In this document: positions 16,829 to 24,740 of the stretch, piece after piece
Layout: each line of letters opens with the position of its first letter
How positions within the stretch are numbered: the stretch's first letter is position 1
DNA from: Sphingobacterium sp. UBA2700
GTDB lineage: Bacteria > Bacteroidota > Bacteroidia > Sphingobacteriales > Sphingobacteriaceae
Length of the DNA: 64,000 nt
Reading direction: 5' to 3'
Assembly (NCBI GenBank): GCA_002354335.1
Contig: DELI01000007.1
Coordinates: 1 to 64,000, forward strand
The notes under the pieces: model-generated
What the model saw: only the letters and a program-made list of their open reading frames with translations
Database searches by the model: none
Told to the model about the DNA's origin: nothing
Position numbers and translations under genes: made by a program

Positions 16829-17053
16829 CTATTTCTCTTGTTGCTCTTTTCGATCATCGATAAGAGTCTTTCGATCGATTTTTCTAAAGATGCGGTACAT
16901 TAATGCTATGAATCCTATTCCAAAAAAAATAACACCCAATGTCATCAACAGCTTATACCAATTATTCTCATTCTCCATGAGCGTGTATCCTAAAAACACG
17001 CATATAATCCCCGCCGTTAAAAAGACGATTCCCCTTAAAAGATATTTGTTCAT
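16829..17053 (-). CDS. small two-helix membrane protein, unknown function
   Basis: A 74-residue protein with two predicted membrane helices (about 4-24 and 33-54) and a highly charged C-terminal tail (RIFRKIDRKTLIDDRKEQQEK). It ends 3 nt before the recO ATG, so the two are probably cotranscribed. I do not recognise a family. The tight link to recO and the clean two-helix profile support it as a real gene. Confidence 0.7.
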   Translation of the reverse strand: MNKYLLRGIVFLTAGIICVFLGYTLMENENNWYKLLMTLGVIFFGIGFIALMYRIFRKIDRKTLIDDRKEQQEK

Positions 17054-17171
17054 TGTGAATTGTTGAAAACTATTGTGATATTCGCTTCGCGATATTTAAT
17101 GCAAAATACAGTATTTTTGCTGACTTCCGCAGCAGTCTTCGATTATTTTAAAAATAATTCCTGAAATAATA

Positions 17172-17202
17172 TTGTATTTCCAAAAAGAAATATAGATATT
17201 TG
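17172..17202 (+). promoter_or_regulatory. candidate ribosomal-protein operon promoter
   Basis: TTG (17172-17174), a 20-nt spacer and GATATTTG (17195-17202, one mismatch to TAnnTTTG), followed by a leader of about 55 nt to rpmB. Confidence 0.45.
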
Positions 17203-17260
17203 CACACTCGTTTCTAAGGGAACGCATTTTTAACAAGAACAACAATAAAAATCGAATATC

Positions 17261-17494
17261 ATGTCAAGAATTTGTGATTTAACAGGCAAGACGGCATTAA
17301 AAGGAAATAACGTATCACACTCGAACGTTAAAACTAAGCGTAAATTCTATCCTAATTTACAGACCAAGCGTTTTTACATTCCAGAAGAAGATCGTTGGAT
17401 TACGTTGAAAGTTTCTACTTCAGCAATCAAAACGATTAACAAAAACGGTATTACAGCAGCAATCGATAAATTTATCAAACAAGGTCATATTTAA
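17261..17494 (+). CDS. rpmB: 50S ribosomal protein L28
   Basis: A structural protein of the large ribosomal subunit, 77 residues. The N-terminus MSRICDLTGKTALKGNNVSHSN is diagnostic, followed by the basic KTKRKFYPNLQ segment. It lacks the paired zinc-binding cysteines of some L28 forms, having only Cys5. It is the first gene of an rpmB-rpmG-DUF4295 operon conserved in Bacteroidota. Confidence 0.97.
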   Translation: MSRICDLTGKTALKGNNVSHSNVKTKRKFYPNLQTKRFYIPEEDRWITLKVSTSAIKTINKNGITAAIDKFIKQGHI

Positions 17495-17570
17495 TAGTTA
17501 GACCGCCTGTTGTATCAACATCAAATAGAATCATGAAATTCACCCGTGAGGGTATAAATAAAGTAAAACA

Positions 17571-17753
17571 ATGGCAAAAAAGGGAAATAGAGTACAAGTT
17601 ATCTTAGAATGTACTGAACACAAAGAAAGTGGTCTTCCGGGAATGTCTCGCTATATCACTACTAAGAACAAGAAAAACACAACTGAGCGTTTAGAATTGA
17701 AAAAATTCAACCCAGTATTGAGAAAAGTAACAGTTCACAAAGAAATTAAGTAA
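17571..17753 (+). CDS. rpmG: 50S ribosomal protein L33
   Basis: A 60-residue large-subunit protein beginning [21 protein letters not shown] and containing the family pattern [26 protein letters not shown]. It has one Cys in the N-terminal half, so it is the zinc-free (C-) form. It lies between rpmB (76-nt gap with a short ACCCGTGAGGGT hairpin) and the DUF4295 gene. Confidence 0.97.
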   Translation: MAKKGNRVQVILECTEHKESGLPGMSRYITTKNKKNTTERLELKKFNPVLRKVTVHKEIK

Positions 17754-17792
17754 AAAACAAGGATTCCTCGGAGTCTATAAAAATATTATACC

Positions 17793-17954
17793 ATGGCAAA
17801 GAAGGCAGTTGCATCATTACAAAAAGGTGGTGGTAAAGAATATACTAAAGTTGTTCTTACTACTAAATCTGCAAAAACAGGCGCATATACTTTCAAAGAG
17901 AGTATGGTTCACAACGACAAAGTAAAAGAAGTTGTTGCTGCGGCTACTAAATAA
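17793..17954 (+). CDS. DUF4295 family protein, short ribosome-linked gene
   Basis: A short gene encoding 53 residues, beginning MAKKAVASLQKGGGKEYTKV and ending VKEVVAAATK. It matches DUF4295, a small basic protein found in Bacteroidota directly after rpmG. The rpmB-rpmG linkage suggests a ribosome-associated role; this is inference from position. It starts 39 nt after rpmG, and the operon terminator follows about 50 nt after its stop. Confidence 0.9.
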   Translation: MAKKAVASLQKGGGKEYTKVVLTTKSAKTGAYTFKESMVHNDKVKEVVAAATK

Positions 17955-18005
17955 GCAGTAAGATATTCCTTTTTTTTAAAGTTTTTCTTTAAAAATCTTA
18001 TAAAC

Positions 18006-18037
18006 AGCCGTTTTGGTAGTACCAAAAGGGCTTTTTT
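18006..18037 (+). terminator. terminator of the rpmB-rpmG-DUF4295 operon
   Basis: AGCC-G-TTTTGGT (18006-18017) pairs with ACCAAAA-G-GGCT (18021-18032) apart from one G/G mismatch, over an AGT loop, and is followed by six T. Confidence 0.85.
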
Positions 18038-18054
18038 AGTATTTCCGTTTTCAG

Positions 18055-18062
18055 TATCTTTG
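18055..18062 (+). promoter_or_regulatory. ftsY -7 element
   Basis: TATCTTTG matches TAnnTTTG exactly, 34 nt before the ftsY ATG and just after the preceding terminator. Confidence 0.5.
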
Positions 18063-18096
18063 AACGAAAAGCAACGACATATTATACATTTACATC

Positions 18097-19059
18097 ATGG
18101 GATTATTTGATTTTTTTAAAAAGAAGCAGGAAACTCCTGAGGCGCAGGAAGCACTGAACAAGGGCTTAGAGAAGACGAAAGAGGGATTCTTTGCGAAAAT
18201 TACCAAAGCGGTTGTTGGAAAATCAACGATTGATGATGATGTATTGGATAATCTTGAAGAGGTCTTAGTAACCTCCGACGTGGGTGTTACAACGACGCTA
18301 AAGATTGTTGATCGTATTCAGAAGCGTGTCGCTCAAGACAAATACGTTACTACTGATGATCTAAACGGCTTATTAAAAGACGAAATCCAAGGTTTACTTG
18401 CCGAGAATAACAGCAATGACTTCGAGACCTTCGAATATGGCAATCAAAAGCCCTATGTTATTATGGTTGTTGGGGTGAATGGTGTTGGTAAAACTACGAC
18501 GATCGGAAAGCTTGCACATCAATTGAAGGAAGCCGGCAATAAGGTTGTTTTAGGTGCAGCAGATACATTCCGCGCAGCGGCTGTCGATCAGATACAGCTG
18601 TGGGGAGATAGAGTAGGTGTTCGCGTTGTTGCACAGCCGATGGGTTCGGATCCAGCATCAGTTGCGTTTGATACCGTTAAATCTGCGGTTGCAAACGGCG
18701 ATGATGTTGCGATTATTGATACGGCGGGTCGTCTGCACAATAAAGTTGGCTTGATGAACGAGCTGACGAAGATTAAAAATGTCATGCAGAAGGTCATTCC
18801 AGATGCTCCGCATGAGATATTATTAGTATTGGACGCTTCCACAGGTCAGAATGCTATTGAGCAGGCTACGCAGTTTACACAAGCAACCGATGTGAATGCA
18901 TTAGCATTGACCAAGCTTGATGGAACAGCAAAAGGCGGTGTGGTAATCGGGATATCCGATCAATTCAAAATTCCTGTAAAGTACATTGGAGTAGGAGAGA
19001 AGATTGGTGATTTACAGTTATTTAACAAAAAAGACTTCGTAGACTCACTATTCCAGTAG
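18097..19059 (+). CDS. ftsY: signal recognition particle receptor FtsY
   Basis: FtsY is the SRP receptor GTPase that docks ribosome-nascent chain complexes at the membrane. The 320-residue protein lacks the long acidic N-terminal domain of E. coli FtsY and starts with a short amphipathic MGLFDFFKKKQ segment. The N domain (about 30-105) precedes the G domain with Walker A GVNGVGKTT (126-134), DTFRAAAVDQ, DTAGRLHNK and TKLDGTAKGG, ending with GVGEKIGDLQLF. rimO starts 13 nt downstream. Confidence 0.97.
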   Translation: MGLFDFFKKKQETPEAQEALNKGLEKTKEGFFAKITKAVVGKSTIDDDVLDNLEEVLVTSDVGVTTTLKIVDRIQKRVAQDKYVTTDDLNGLLKDEIQGLLAENNSNDFETFEYGNQKPYVIMVVGVNGVGKTTTIGKLAHQLKEAGNKVVLGAADTFRAAAVDQIQLWGDRVGVRVVAQPMGSDPASVAFDTVKSAVANGDDVAIIDTAGRLHNKVGLMNELTKIKNVMQKVIPDAPHEILLVLDASTGQNAIEQATQFTQATDVNALALTKLDGTAKGGVVIGISDQFKIPVKYIGVGEKIGDLQLFNKKDFVDSLFQ

Positions 19060-19072
19060 TCTACACATTCAT

Positions 19073-20407
19073 ATGAGAACAAAAACAAGAAATGCAGTTC
19101 CGGTAGTAGCAAAGCCACGTGTGAATGTGGTTACTTTAGGCTGTTCTAAAAATATTCACGATAGCGAGGTTTTAATGGGACAATTGAAGGGCAACCAAAT
19201 GGATGTCGTTCATGAGGCTAATAATATCCAAGCGAATGATATCGTGGTGATTAATACCTGTGGATTTATCGATAATGCCAAACAAGAATCTATTGATACC
19301 ATCCTTCAATTTTCGGAGTTAAAAGACCAAGGTAAAGTCAATAAGGTGATTGTCACTGGCTGCTTGTCGGAGCGTTATAAGCCCGAGTTAGAAGCCGAGA
19401 TTCCGAATGTAGATGCTTTCTTTGGCACGAACGACCTACCGGATCTTCTTTCCACAATTGGTGCAGATTATCGTCATGAGTTATTAGGCGAGCGTTTATT
19501 GACGACGCCATCGCATTTCTCCTATTTTAAGATTGCAGAAGGTTGTAACAGACCCTGCTCATTCTGTGCTATCCCTTTGATGCGTGGAAAGCACGTTTCC
19601 AAGTCTATTGACGACCTGGTTAAAGAAGCAAAGTTCCTAGCATCGAACGGGACAAAAGAATTGATTCTTATTGCGCAAGATCTAACCTATTACGGTTTGG
19701 ATATCTATGGCAAGCGTAATCTTTCGGATTTACTACGTCATTTATCCGATGTTAATGGTATCGAGTGGATCCGTTTGCAATATGCGTATCCTTCAGGTTT
19801 CCCTATGGACATCCTCGATGCGATGAATGAACGCTCCAATATCTGTAATTACTTAGATATGCCTCTACAGCATATCAGCGACAATATGTTGACCTCTATG
19901 CGTAGAGGAACCAGCAAGCAAAAGCAAATTGATTTAGTAAACAAAATACGCGATAAAGTGCCTGATATCGCTTTGCGTACGACCTTGATCTGCGGATACC
20001 CTGGTGAAACTGAGGAAGACTTCAATGAGATGTTAGAATGGGTAGAAGAAACCCGTTTCGACAGATTGGGATGTTTTACTTATTCGCATGAGGAGAAAAC
20101 ACATGCACACTCTTTGGAAGACAATGTTCCTGAGGAGGTGAAGCAAGAACGTGTCGATCAAATCATGGAAGTTCAGCAAGGGATCTCTTATGATATTAAC
20201 CAAACGAAAATCGGCAATACCTATAAGGTGTTGGTGGATCGTGTGGATGGCGATTATTTCATCGGAAGAACGGAATATGACTCCCCAGATGTGGATAATG
20301 AAGTGGTGTTGGATGCTAAAACAAACTATGCGCGTATCGGAGATTTTGTACAGGTGAAAGTAGACCGTGCTGAAGACTTTGATTTATATGGAAGTATTGT
20401 CAAATAA
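19073..20407 (+). CDS. rimO: ribosomal protein S12 methylthiotransferase RimO
   Basis: A radical-SAM enzyme that adds a methylthio group to a conserved Asp of ribosomal protein S12. The 444-residue protein shows the N-terminal UPF0004 cluster cysteines (Cys24 in LGCSKN, Cys63 in NTCGF, Cys97 in TGCLSE). The radical-SAM CxxxCxxC is GCNRPCSFCAIP (Cys158, Cys162, Cys165). The C-terminal TRAM domain ends YGSIVK. LGCSKN rather than a MiaB-like N-terminus separates it from MiaB. It follows ftsY by 13 nt, an arrangement common in the phylum. Confidence 0.96.
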   Translation: MRTKTRNAVPVVAKPRVNVVTLGCSKNIHDSEVLMGQLKGNQMDVVHEANNIQANDIVVINTCGFIDNAKQESIDTILQFSELKDQGKVNKVIVTGCLSERYKPELEAEIPNVDAFFGTNDLPDLLSTIGADYRHELLGERLLTTPSHFSYFKIAEGCNRPCSFCAIPLMRGKHVSKSIDDLVKEAKFLASNGTKELILIAQDLTYYGLDIYGKRNLSDLLRHLSDVNGIEWIRLQYAYPSGFPMDILDAMNERSNICNYLDMPLQHISDNMLTSMRRGTSKQKQIDLVNKIRDKVPDIALRTTLICGYPGETEEDFNEMLEWVEETRFDRLGCFTYSHEEKTHAHSLEDNVPEEVKQERVDQIMEVQQGISYDINQTKIGNTYKVLVDRVDGDYFIGRTEYDSPDVDNEVVLDAKTNYARIGDFVQVKVDRAEDFDLYGSIVK

Positions 20408-20452
20408 AGGCAGAAATACCCCCTAATAAACATCCTTTTCTTACTTTTAGTG

Positions 20453-20477
20453 GATCGGTCGGTTAATTCCGACCATC
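20453..20477 (+). other. hairpin in the rimO-bshC gap
   Basis: GGTCGG (20457-20462) and CCGACC (20469-20474) form a perfect 6-bp stem over TTAATT. Flanking GAT/ATC can extend it with one bulged base. It lies just before a second hairpin with a T-run. Confidence 0.5.
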
Positions 20478-20480
20478 AAG

Positions 20481-20527
20481 AACTTTCATTACTGTTGGGC
20501 AATCAGCGGAATCATGAAAGTTTTTTT
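20481..20527 (+). terminator. terminator-like hairpin after rimO
   Basis: AACTTTCAT (20481-20489) pairs with ATGAAAGTT (20514-20522), closing a loop of 24 nt that has its own small CTG/CAG pairing, followed by seven T. It probably ends the ftsY-rimO transcript; the long loop is unusual for a plain terminator. Confidence 0.65.
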
Positions 20528-20558
20528 GTAATTTGAATCCTTCTATCTTTTACATTTG
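20526..20558 (+). promoter_or_regulatory. candidate bshC promoter
   Basis: TTG (20526-20528), a 22-nt spacer and TACATTTG (20551-20558, exact TAnnTTTG). The leader to the ATG at 20580 would be about 17 nt. Confidence 0.45.
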
Positions 20559-20579
20559 AAGCAACATTACTCTAGCTAG

Positions 20580-22169
20580 ATGAAAGCCACATATATAGAC
20601 TACAGCGACACCGGAAGTTTTTCTAAAACCTTATTAGCATATCTGTCAAAACAACCAGATTTAGCCTCTTATTACGGTCATTTCCCAGATCTTGACGGTT
20701 TCAAGAAGCAGATTGAAGCCCAGAAGAAATTTCAACATCGTGAACTGTTAGTCGATCAATTAAAAGATCAGTATGGCGGGCTTTTGGCTAGTTCTCCAGA
20801 GGTTGCACAAAACCTGGAGCGATTAAAAAGCAATAATACATTTACCGTTACTACCGGTCATCAGTTGAATATATTCACCGGGCCCTTATACTTCATTTTT
20901 AAGATCGTGACGGCTATTAAGCTGGCGCAGGACTTAAAAGCTCGCTTCCCTGAACAGGACTTTGTGCCCGTTTATTGGATGGCGACAGAGGACCATGATT
21001 TTGCGGAAATCAATAACACTCGCGTCTACGGAAAGAAGATTGTATGGGAGGAGGAAGGGATTTCGGCAACCGGCCGAATGAAAACCGATAGCATGGCCGA
21101 GGTGGTGAAACAATATTGCAGTACCTTCGGATTATCGGATAATTCAACGAAACTAACCGAATTAGTGGAGGAAGCTTATCTTTCCGGGCTAAACCTTGCT
21201 GATGCCACGCGCAAATTCGTCAATTCGCTATTTAAAGCCTACGGACTTGTTATTATCGATGCCGATAGGGCAGCGCTGAAGAAGGTCTTTGCGCCCATTA
21301 TTGAAAAAGATATCCTCGAAGAAAATAGCTGGAAGCATATTGAAGCAACTTCCAAATCGTTGGAAGAGGCGGGGTTCAATACCCAGGTTCATGCCCGCGA
21401 AATCAACTTCTTTTATCTGACCGATGAATTCAGAGAGCGCATTGTTCGACTGGAAGACGGTCGTTTTGAAGTGCTCCATCAGAATATCTACTTTACAGAG
21501 GAGGAGATAAAACAAGAAATCAAGAAGCATCCGGAACGTTTCAGCCCGAATGTGGTCATGCGCCCTCTTTATCAAGAACTGATACTTCCCAATCTTGCTT
21601 ACATCGGCGGGGGAGCCGAAATAGTCTATTGGCTACAGCTAAAGGCTAATTTCGACTATTATAAAACGCAGTTTCCAATCCTTGTTCCACGTAATTCAGC
21701 ACTTATTACCGATGATGCTGTCGCTGGAAAAATATTCCGTTTAGACTTTACCTTCAAAAGTATTTTTAAGCCTGTCAATACCCTTAAAAACGAATATGTC
21801 CGTCGGAAGACAAAACATCGCTTGAACCTTGAGGACGAATGGATGGAGCTTAATGCTATTTTCGGCAAGATTAAGCTTCGTGCGCATAAGATCGACCCGA
21901 GTTTAGGCCCAAGTACCGATGCGGTAAAAGCGCGTCTTAAAAAGGCTGTAAATAACCTAGAAAAGAAATTATTGAAAGCCGAGAAAAGGAACCATGAGGA
22001 TGCGCTTATTCAAATAGAGCGCGTTAAAGATAAGTTGTTCCCGAATGGCGGCCTGCAAGAACGTACTGAGAATTTCGCGGTGCTATATATCAAATATGGC
22101 GACGAATTGTTCAACGATCTGTTGAAGAATTTCCAACCCTTAGCCTTTAAATTTAGCGTGCTTTACTAA
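20580..22169 (+). CDS. bshC: bacillithiol biosynthesis cysteine-adding enzyme BshC
   Basis: BshC catalyses the last step of bacillithiol synthesis, adding cysteine to glucosaminyl-malate. The 529-residue protein has the family's length. It contains TVTTGHQLNIFTGPLYFIFK (about 97-116), the FVPVYWMATEDHDFAEINN signature (about 129-147), PRNSALITD, and a long helical C-terminal coiled-coil region (about 425-500). Its stop overlaps the ATG of a Crp/Fnr regulator (TAATG), so the pair is translationally coupled. Confidence 0.95.
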   Translation: MKATYIDYSDTGSFSKTLLAYLSKQPDLASYYGHFPDLDGFKKQIEAQKKFQHRELLVDQLKDQYGGLLASSPEVAQNLERLKSNNTFTVTTGHQLNIFTGPLYFIFKIVTAIKLAQDLKARFPEQDFVPVYWMATEDHDFAEINNTRVYGKKIVWEEEGISATGRMKTDSMAEVVKQYCSTFGLSDNSTKLTELVEEAYLSGLNLADATRKFVNSLFKAYGLVIIDADRAALKKVFAPIIEKDILEENSWKHIEATSKSLEEAGFNTQVHAREINFFYLTDEFRERIVRLEDGRFEVLHQNIYFTEEEIKQEIKKHPERFSPNVVMRPLYQELILPNLAYIGGGAEIVYWLQLKANFDYYKTQFPILVPRNSALITDDAVAGKIFRLDFTFKSIFKPVNTLKNEYVRRKTKHRLNLEDEWMELNAIFGKIKLRAHKIDPSLGPSTDAVKARLKKAVNNLEKKLLKAEKRNHEDALIQIERVKDKLFPNGGLQERTENFAVLYIKYGDELFNDLLKNFQPLAFKFSVLY

Positions 22170-22774
22170 TGATAACGTCTGAAGAATTAATCAAGAGCAA
22201 CTTCTACAACTATTACACAGCGAAAACGGGACTTACGCTGGCAGATTTCGAAAGCCTAAGCCCACTATTCGACTTTCGCGAAGTAGACCATAATCAGCTC
22301 ATCATGCGGGCGGGCGAGGTTTGTAAGCATATTCTGTTCGTTGAAAAAGGATTGTTGCAGCTGTTCAGCCTGGACGAAAAAGGCGGCGAGCATATAATGC
22401 AGTTTGCTCCAGAGAATTGGTTGATGATGGATCGCTCAAGCATGTTCTTCAATGAACCATCAAATTACTACATCAAAGCATTGGAGCCTTCCACGGTTGT
22501 CTTCATTCAGCCCCAGTTTCTGGAAGAGGCAGGAAAGATCAATCATGAGTTCACCTGCTTTACAGAAACTTCCTTACAACGCAATATACACTTTCTACAA
22601 CGTAGAATAAACTCCCTGTTAGCCATGTCTGCTAAGGAAAGATACTTAGAATTCGTTGCCATGTACCCTCAGTTGTTGCTGCGTGTTCCCCAATGGATGA
22701 TCGCTTCGTATTTAGGCATCACACCAGAAAGCCTGAGTAGAGTGAGAAGAGAGATAGCGAAAGATTCTTTCTAA
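22169..22774 (+). CDS. Crp/Fnr family transcriptional regulator
   Basis: A 201-residue regulator. An N-terminal cyclic-nucleotide-binding-type beta-barrel (about 20-120) contains FVEKGLLQLFSLDEKGGEH. A C-terminal helix-turn-helix carries IASYLGITPESLSRVRREIAK (about 178-198). The cAMP-binding RS motif is absent and there is no cysteine cluster for an Fe-S centre, so the signal is unknown. The gene is coupled to bshC, which suggests a role in thiol or redox response (inference from position). Confidence 0.9.
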   Translation: MITSEELIKSNFYNYYTAKTGLTLADFESLSPLFDFREVDHNQLIMRAGEVCKHILFVEKGLLQLFSLDEKGGEHIMQFAPENWLMMDRSSMFFNEPSNYYIKALEPSTVVFIQPQFLEEAGKINHEFTCFTETSLQRNIHFLQRRINSLLAMSAKERYLEFVAMYPQLLLRVPQWMIASYLGITPESLSRVRREIAKDSF

Positions 22775-22809
22775 TTTGTTTAAATTGTTTGCGAAAAGAG
22801 CTACCTTTG
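22775..22809 (+). promoter_or_regulatory. candidate promoter of the lipoprotein gene
   Basis: TTTG (22775-22778), a 23-nt spacer and TACCTTTG (22802-22809, exact). Predicted leader about 30 nt. Confidence 0.45.
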
Positions 22810-22843
22810 TTAATTATTGCTAATTACCAAATTATAAACTGTT

Positions 22844-23296
22844 ATGATAAGACCGATCTATTTCCTTTTTATCGCTTTAATTAGTCTAGTTTCTTGTACT
22901 GACGAAAAGGTTGATCCCATTGAACTACATATGGATGTTGATTTACTTCAAGGGAAATGTGGGCTGATCAAATTGCAGATAGAGAAAGATCATATGATAC
23001 AGGATTTCCGCGGAAATAAATGTGAGCCGAATATAACGAGCGAATATTCTACGCTATTTCCGGAAGAACGCTATGAAGAACTAATTGGTCTGATAGAAGA
23101 ACTTGATCTGATGTCCTTACGCAGACGCGACTGTAATAGTTGCAGCGATGGTAAAGATATTGCCGTAAAAATCAACTATAAAGGCAAAACCAATCAATTC
23201 ACGATAGGCATTGATCCTGAAGCAAATGATGGTAAATACAAAAAATTTGTCGAGTTTGTGTCGTCTTATATGATTATAAAGCCTGTACTCTTTTAG
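22844..23296 (+). CDS. putative lipoprotein, unknown function
   Basis: A 150-residue exported protein with a lipoprotein signal (ISLVSC, Cys18). The mature part contains further cysteines (CGLIKLQIEKD, NKCEPNI and CNSCSDGKD) that could form disulfides. KINYKGKTNQFTIG suggests a beta-rich fold similar in style to other small Bacteroidota lipoproteins that I cannot name. It converges with ctlX; the two 3' ends overlap by 4 nt. Confidence 0.75.
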   Translation: MIRPIYFLFIALISLVSCTDEKVDPIELHMDVDLLQGKCGLIKLQIEKDHMIQDFRGNKCEPNITSEYSTLFPEERYEELIGLIEELDLMSLRRRDCNSCSDGKDIAVKINYKGKTNQFTIGIDPEANDGKYKKFVEFVSSYMIIKPVLF

Positions 23297-24213
23297 GTTT
23301 CGTAAAACACTTCAGCGATCATACATCGCGCACTCCCTCCGCCAAACTTCTCAATATTATAGAGTGGCGCATGCAACAACATTCCGTGTCTGCTCAATAT
23401 GATTTTCTGGCTTGCCGTCAGGCTGTCGTACGCCCGCGTGCTCATGCAGATAAAAGGATGTCCATTCTTATTCTTTATCTCGACCATATTTCCTGCAAAC
23501 TGATTCATTTGCTCCACACTAATGCTGATTATTTGTTTGTTGGTCTTGATTAGCCGCTGTTCGATTTTTATCCTAGCGTCTATGTCAGGAATGCAATCCC
23601 AACAAATAACACAGAAATTAGTGCCTAATGACATCATCATGTTGCTATGGAAGATGGGCTTCAATTGGGCGTCAAACTGATGGAACGATTGAAAGATAAC
23701 CGGCTCATAGCCATGGTCGTTACAAAAGATGATCGCTATGTTTTCATGCGCACGATCGGATAGGGATATGTAGGCTATATGATGGACCCGATCTAAAATC
23801 AATGCGCCATTCCCTTCCAGAAAGAGCTCGCTTTCTTCATAAACGCTGTAATCGTTCAATTTTTCGAATTCAAAGCCTCTTATTTTAAGCTGGTCGAGGT
23901 AGTTCAGATTTCGCTCGCGCCGCCTATTATAGGCAAACATGGGGTATAGTGTGGCGCTTTTACCATGAAAAGAGACCACATGGTTGGGGAATATGCTATC
24001 CGGTGTTTGATGTATTCCATTATCCTGGATCACGATGGTATGAATGCCGGCATGTTGCAGTAGGGAGGCAAAATTATCGAATTCGGAAGTCGCAGTTTGA
24101 TGAATCTTCCTTGGAGGGATTTCTTCGCTTTGAAAATAGTTGTTGATGGCGGTTTCTTCGTTTCTTCTAAATTGAAAGGGACGAACTAATAAAATGGTAT
24201 CGGTGGTTTGCAT
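23293..24213 (-). CDS. ctlX: CtlX-like citrulline/arginine-deiminase-fold hydrolase
   Basis: A 306-residue member of the amidinotransferase/dimethylarginine hydrolase superfamily, very similar to the proteins called citrulline utilization hydrolase CtlX. The early RPFQFRRNEET, the FPNHVVSFH segment, the acidic ESELFLEGNGALILD segment, and the C-terminal GGGSARCMIAEVF with nucleophilic Cys297 fit the pentein fold's catalytic Cys-His-acid set. The likely reaction is hydrolysis of citrulline or a related ureido/guanidino compound; this comes from family knowledge. No arginine-pathway genes lie nearby. Confidence 0.8.
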   Translation of the reverse strand: MQTTDTILLVRPFQFRRNEETAINNYFQSEEIPPRKIHQTATSEFDNFASLLQHAGIHTIVIQDNGIHQTPDSIFPNHVVSFHGKSATLYPMFAYNRRRERNLNYLDQLKIRGFEFEKLNDYSVYEESELFLEGNGALILDRVHHIAYISLSDRAHENIAIIFCNDHGYEPVIFQSFHQFDAQLKPIFHSNMMMSLGTNFCVICWDCIPDIDARIKIEQRLIKTNKQIISISVEQMNQFAGNMVEIKNKNGHPFICMSTRAYDSLTASQKIILSRHGMLLHAPLYNIEKFGGGSARCMIAEVFYET

Positions 24214-24740
24214 GGTTTTTCTCTCTTGAATTTTCGTTAATTGACCCTAAGCTAAAATAGCAAAGAAATTATATTTAATTAATCCAATAAAAAATATTGT
24301 TATTAATTAATTTATAACCCCTGTTGGTTAGGAGAATTCACGCTTTATTTAATAATATGTATTGAAAAGAGAAAAATTGACGCAGTTGCTTAGCGTTTTG
24401 ATAATCGGTAAACGGCTGATGCCTAAGAAGTTCAAAGAACTGTAGGGTAGGAGCTTTCATTTTTTACAAAAGGATGTGAAAGGGTTGGATTTTCAGATAT
24501 AATATCCTCACTTCGCTTACACTACTTTATTTGAAACAATACCCTGATCTTATTACCTAAATTTTAAAAAAATGTGCAATCGATTGATGTGTTAATAAAT
24601 GTTTTTGCGGTTGCGGGTAGGGCAAAAATTACCTATAAAAAGCGTATCTTTGCACATCTAATTTTTTTATAGCGAAACTATCCTAAAGAAATTGGATAAC
24701 AGAACGTTAAACATTGTAAATTTTGCAATCCCATCGTAAA
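24214..24740 (+). other. AT-rich intergenic region upstream of gcvP
   Basis: About 530 nt without a convincing gene on either strand. I see a -7 element at 24645-24652, a short inverted repeat AGTTC-AAA-GAACT (24429-24441), and a leader of about 80 nt before the gcvP ATG. I looked for a tandem glycine-riboswitch aptamer and found no recognisable core. The length could hold an sRNA, but nothing supports one. Confidence 0.5.
24645..24652 (+). promoter_or_regulatory. gcvP -7 element
   Basis: TATCTTTG, an exact TAnnTTTG match, implying a leader of about 80 nt to the ATG at 24741. The -33 position is not conserved. Confidence 0.5.

Noticed and set aside
24214..24740. Glycine riboswitch upstream of gcvP
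   Set aside because: The long gap before a glycine cleavage gene invites one, but I find no tandem aptamer core, and the predicted start site leaves a leader of only about 80 nt, too short for the usual two aptamers plus an expression platform.
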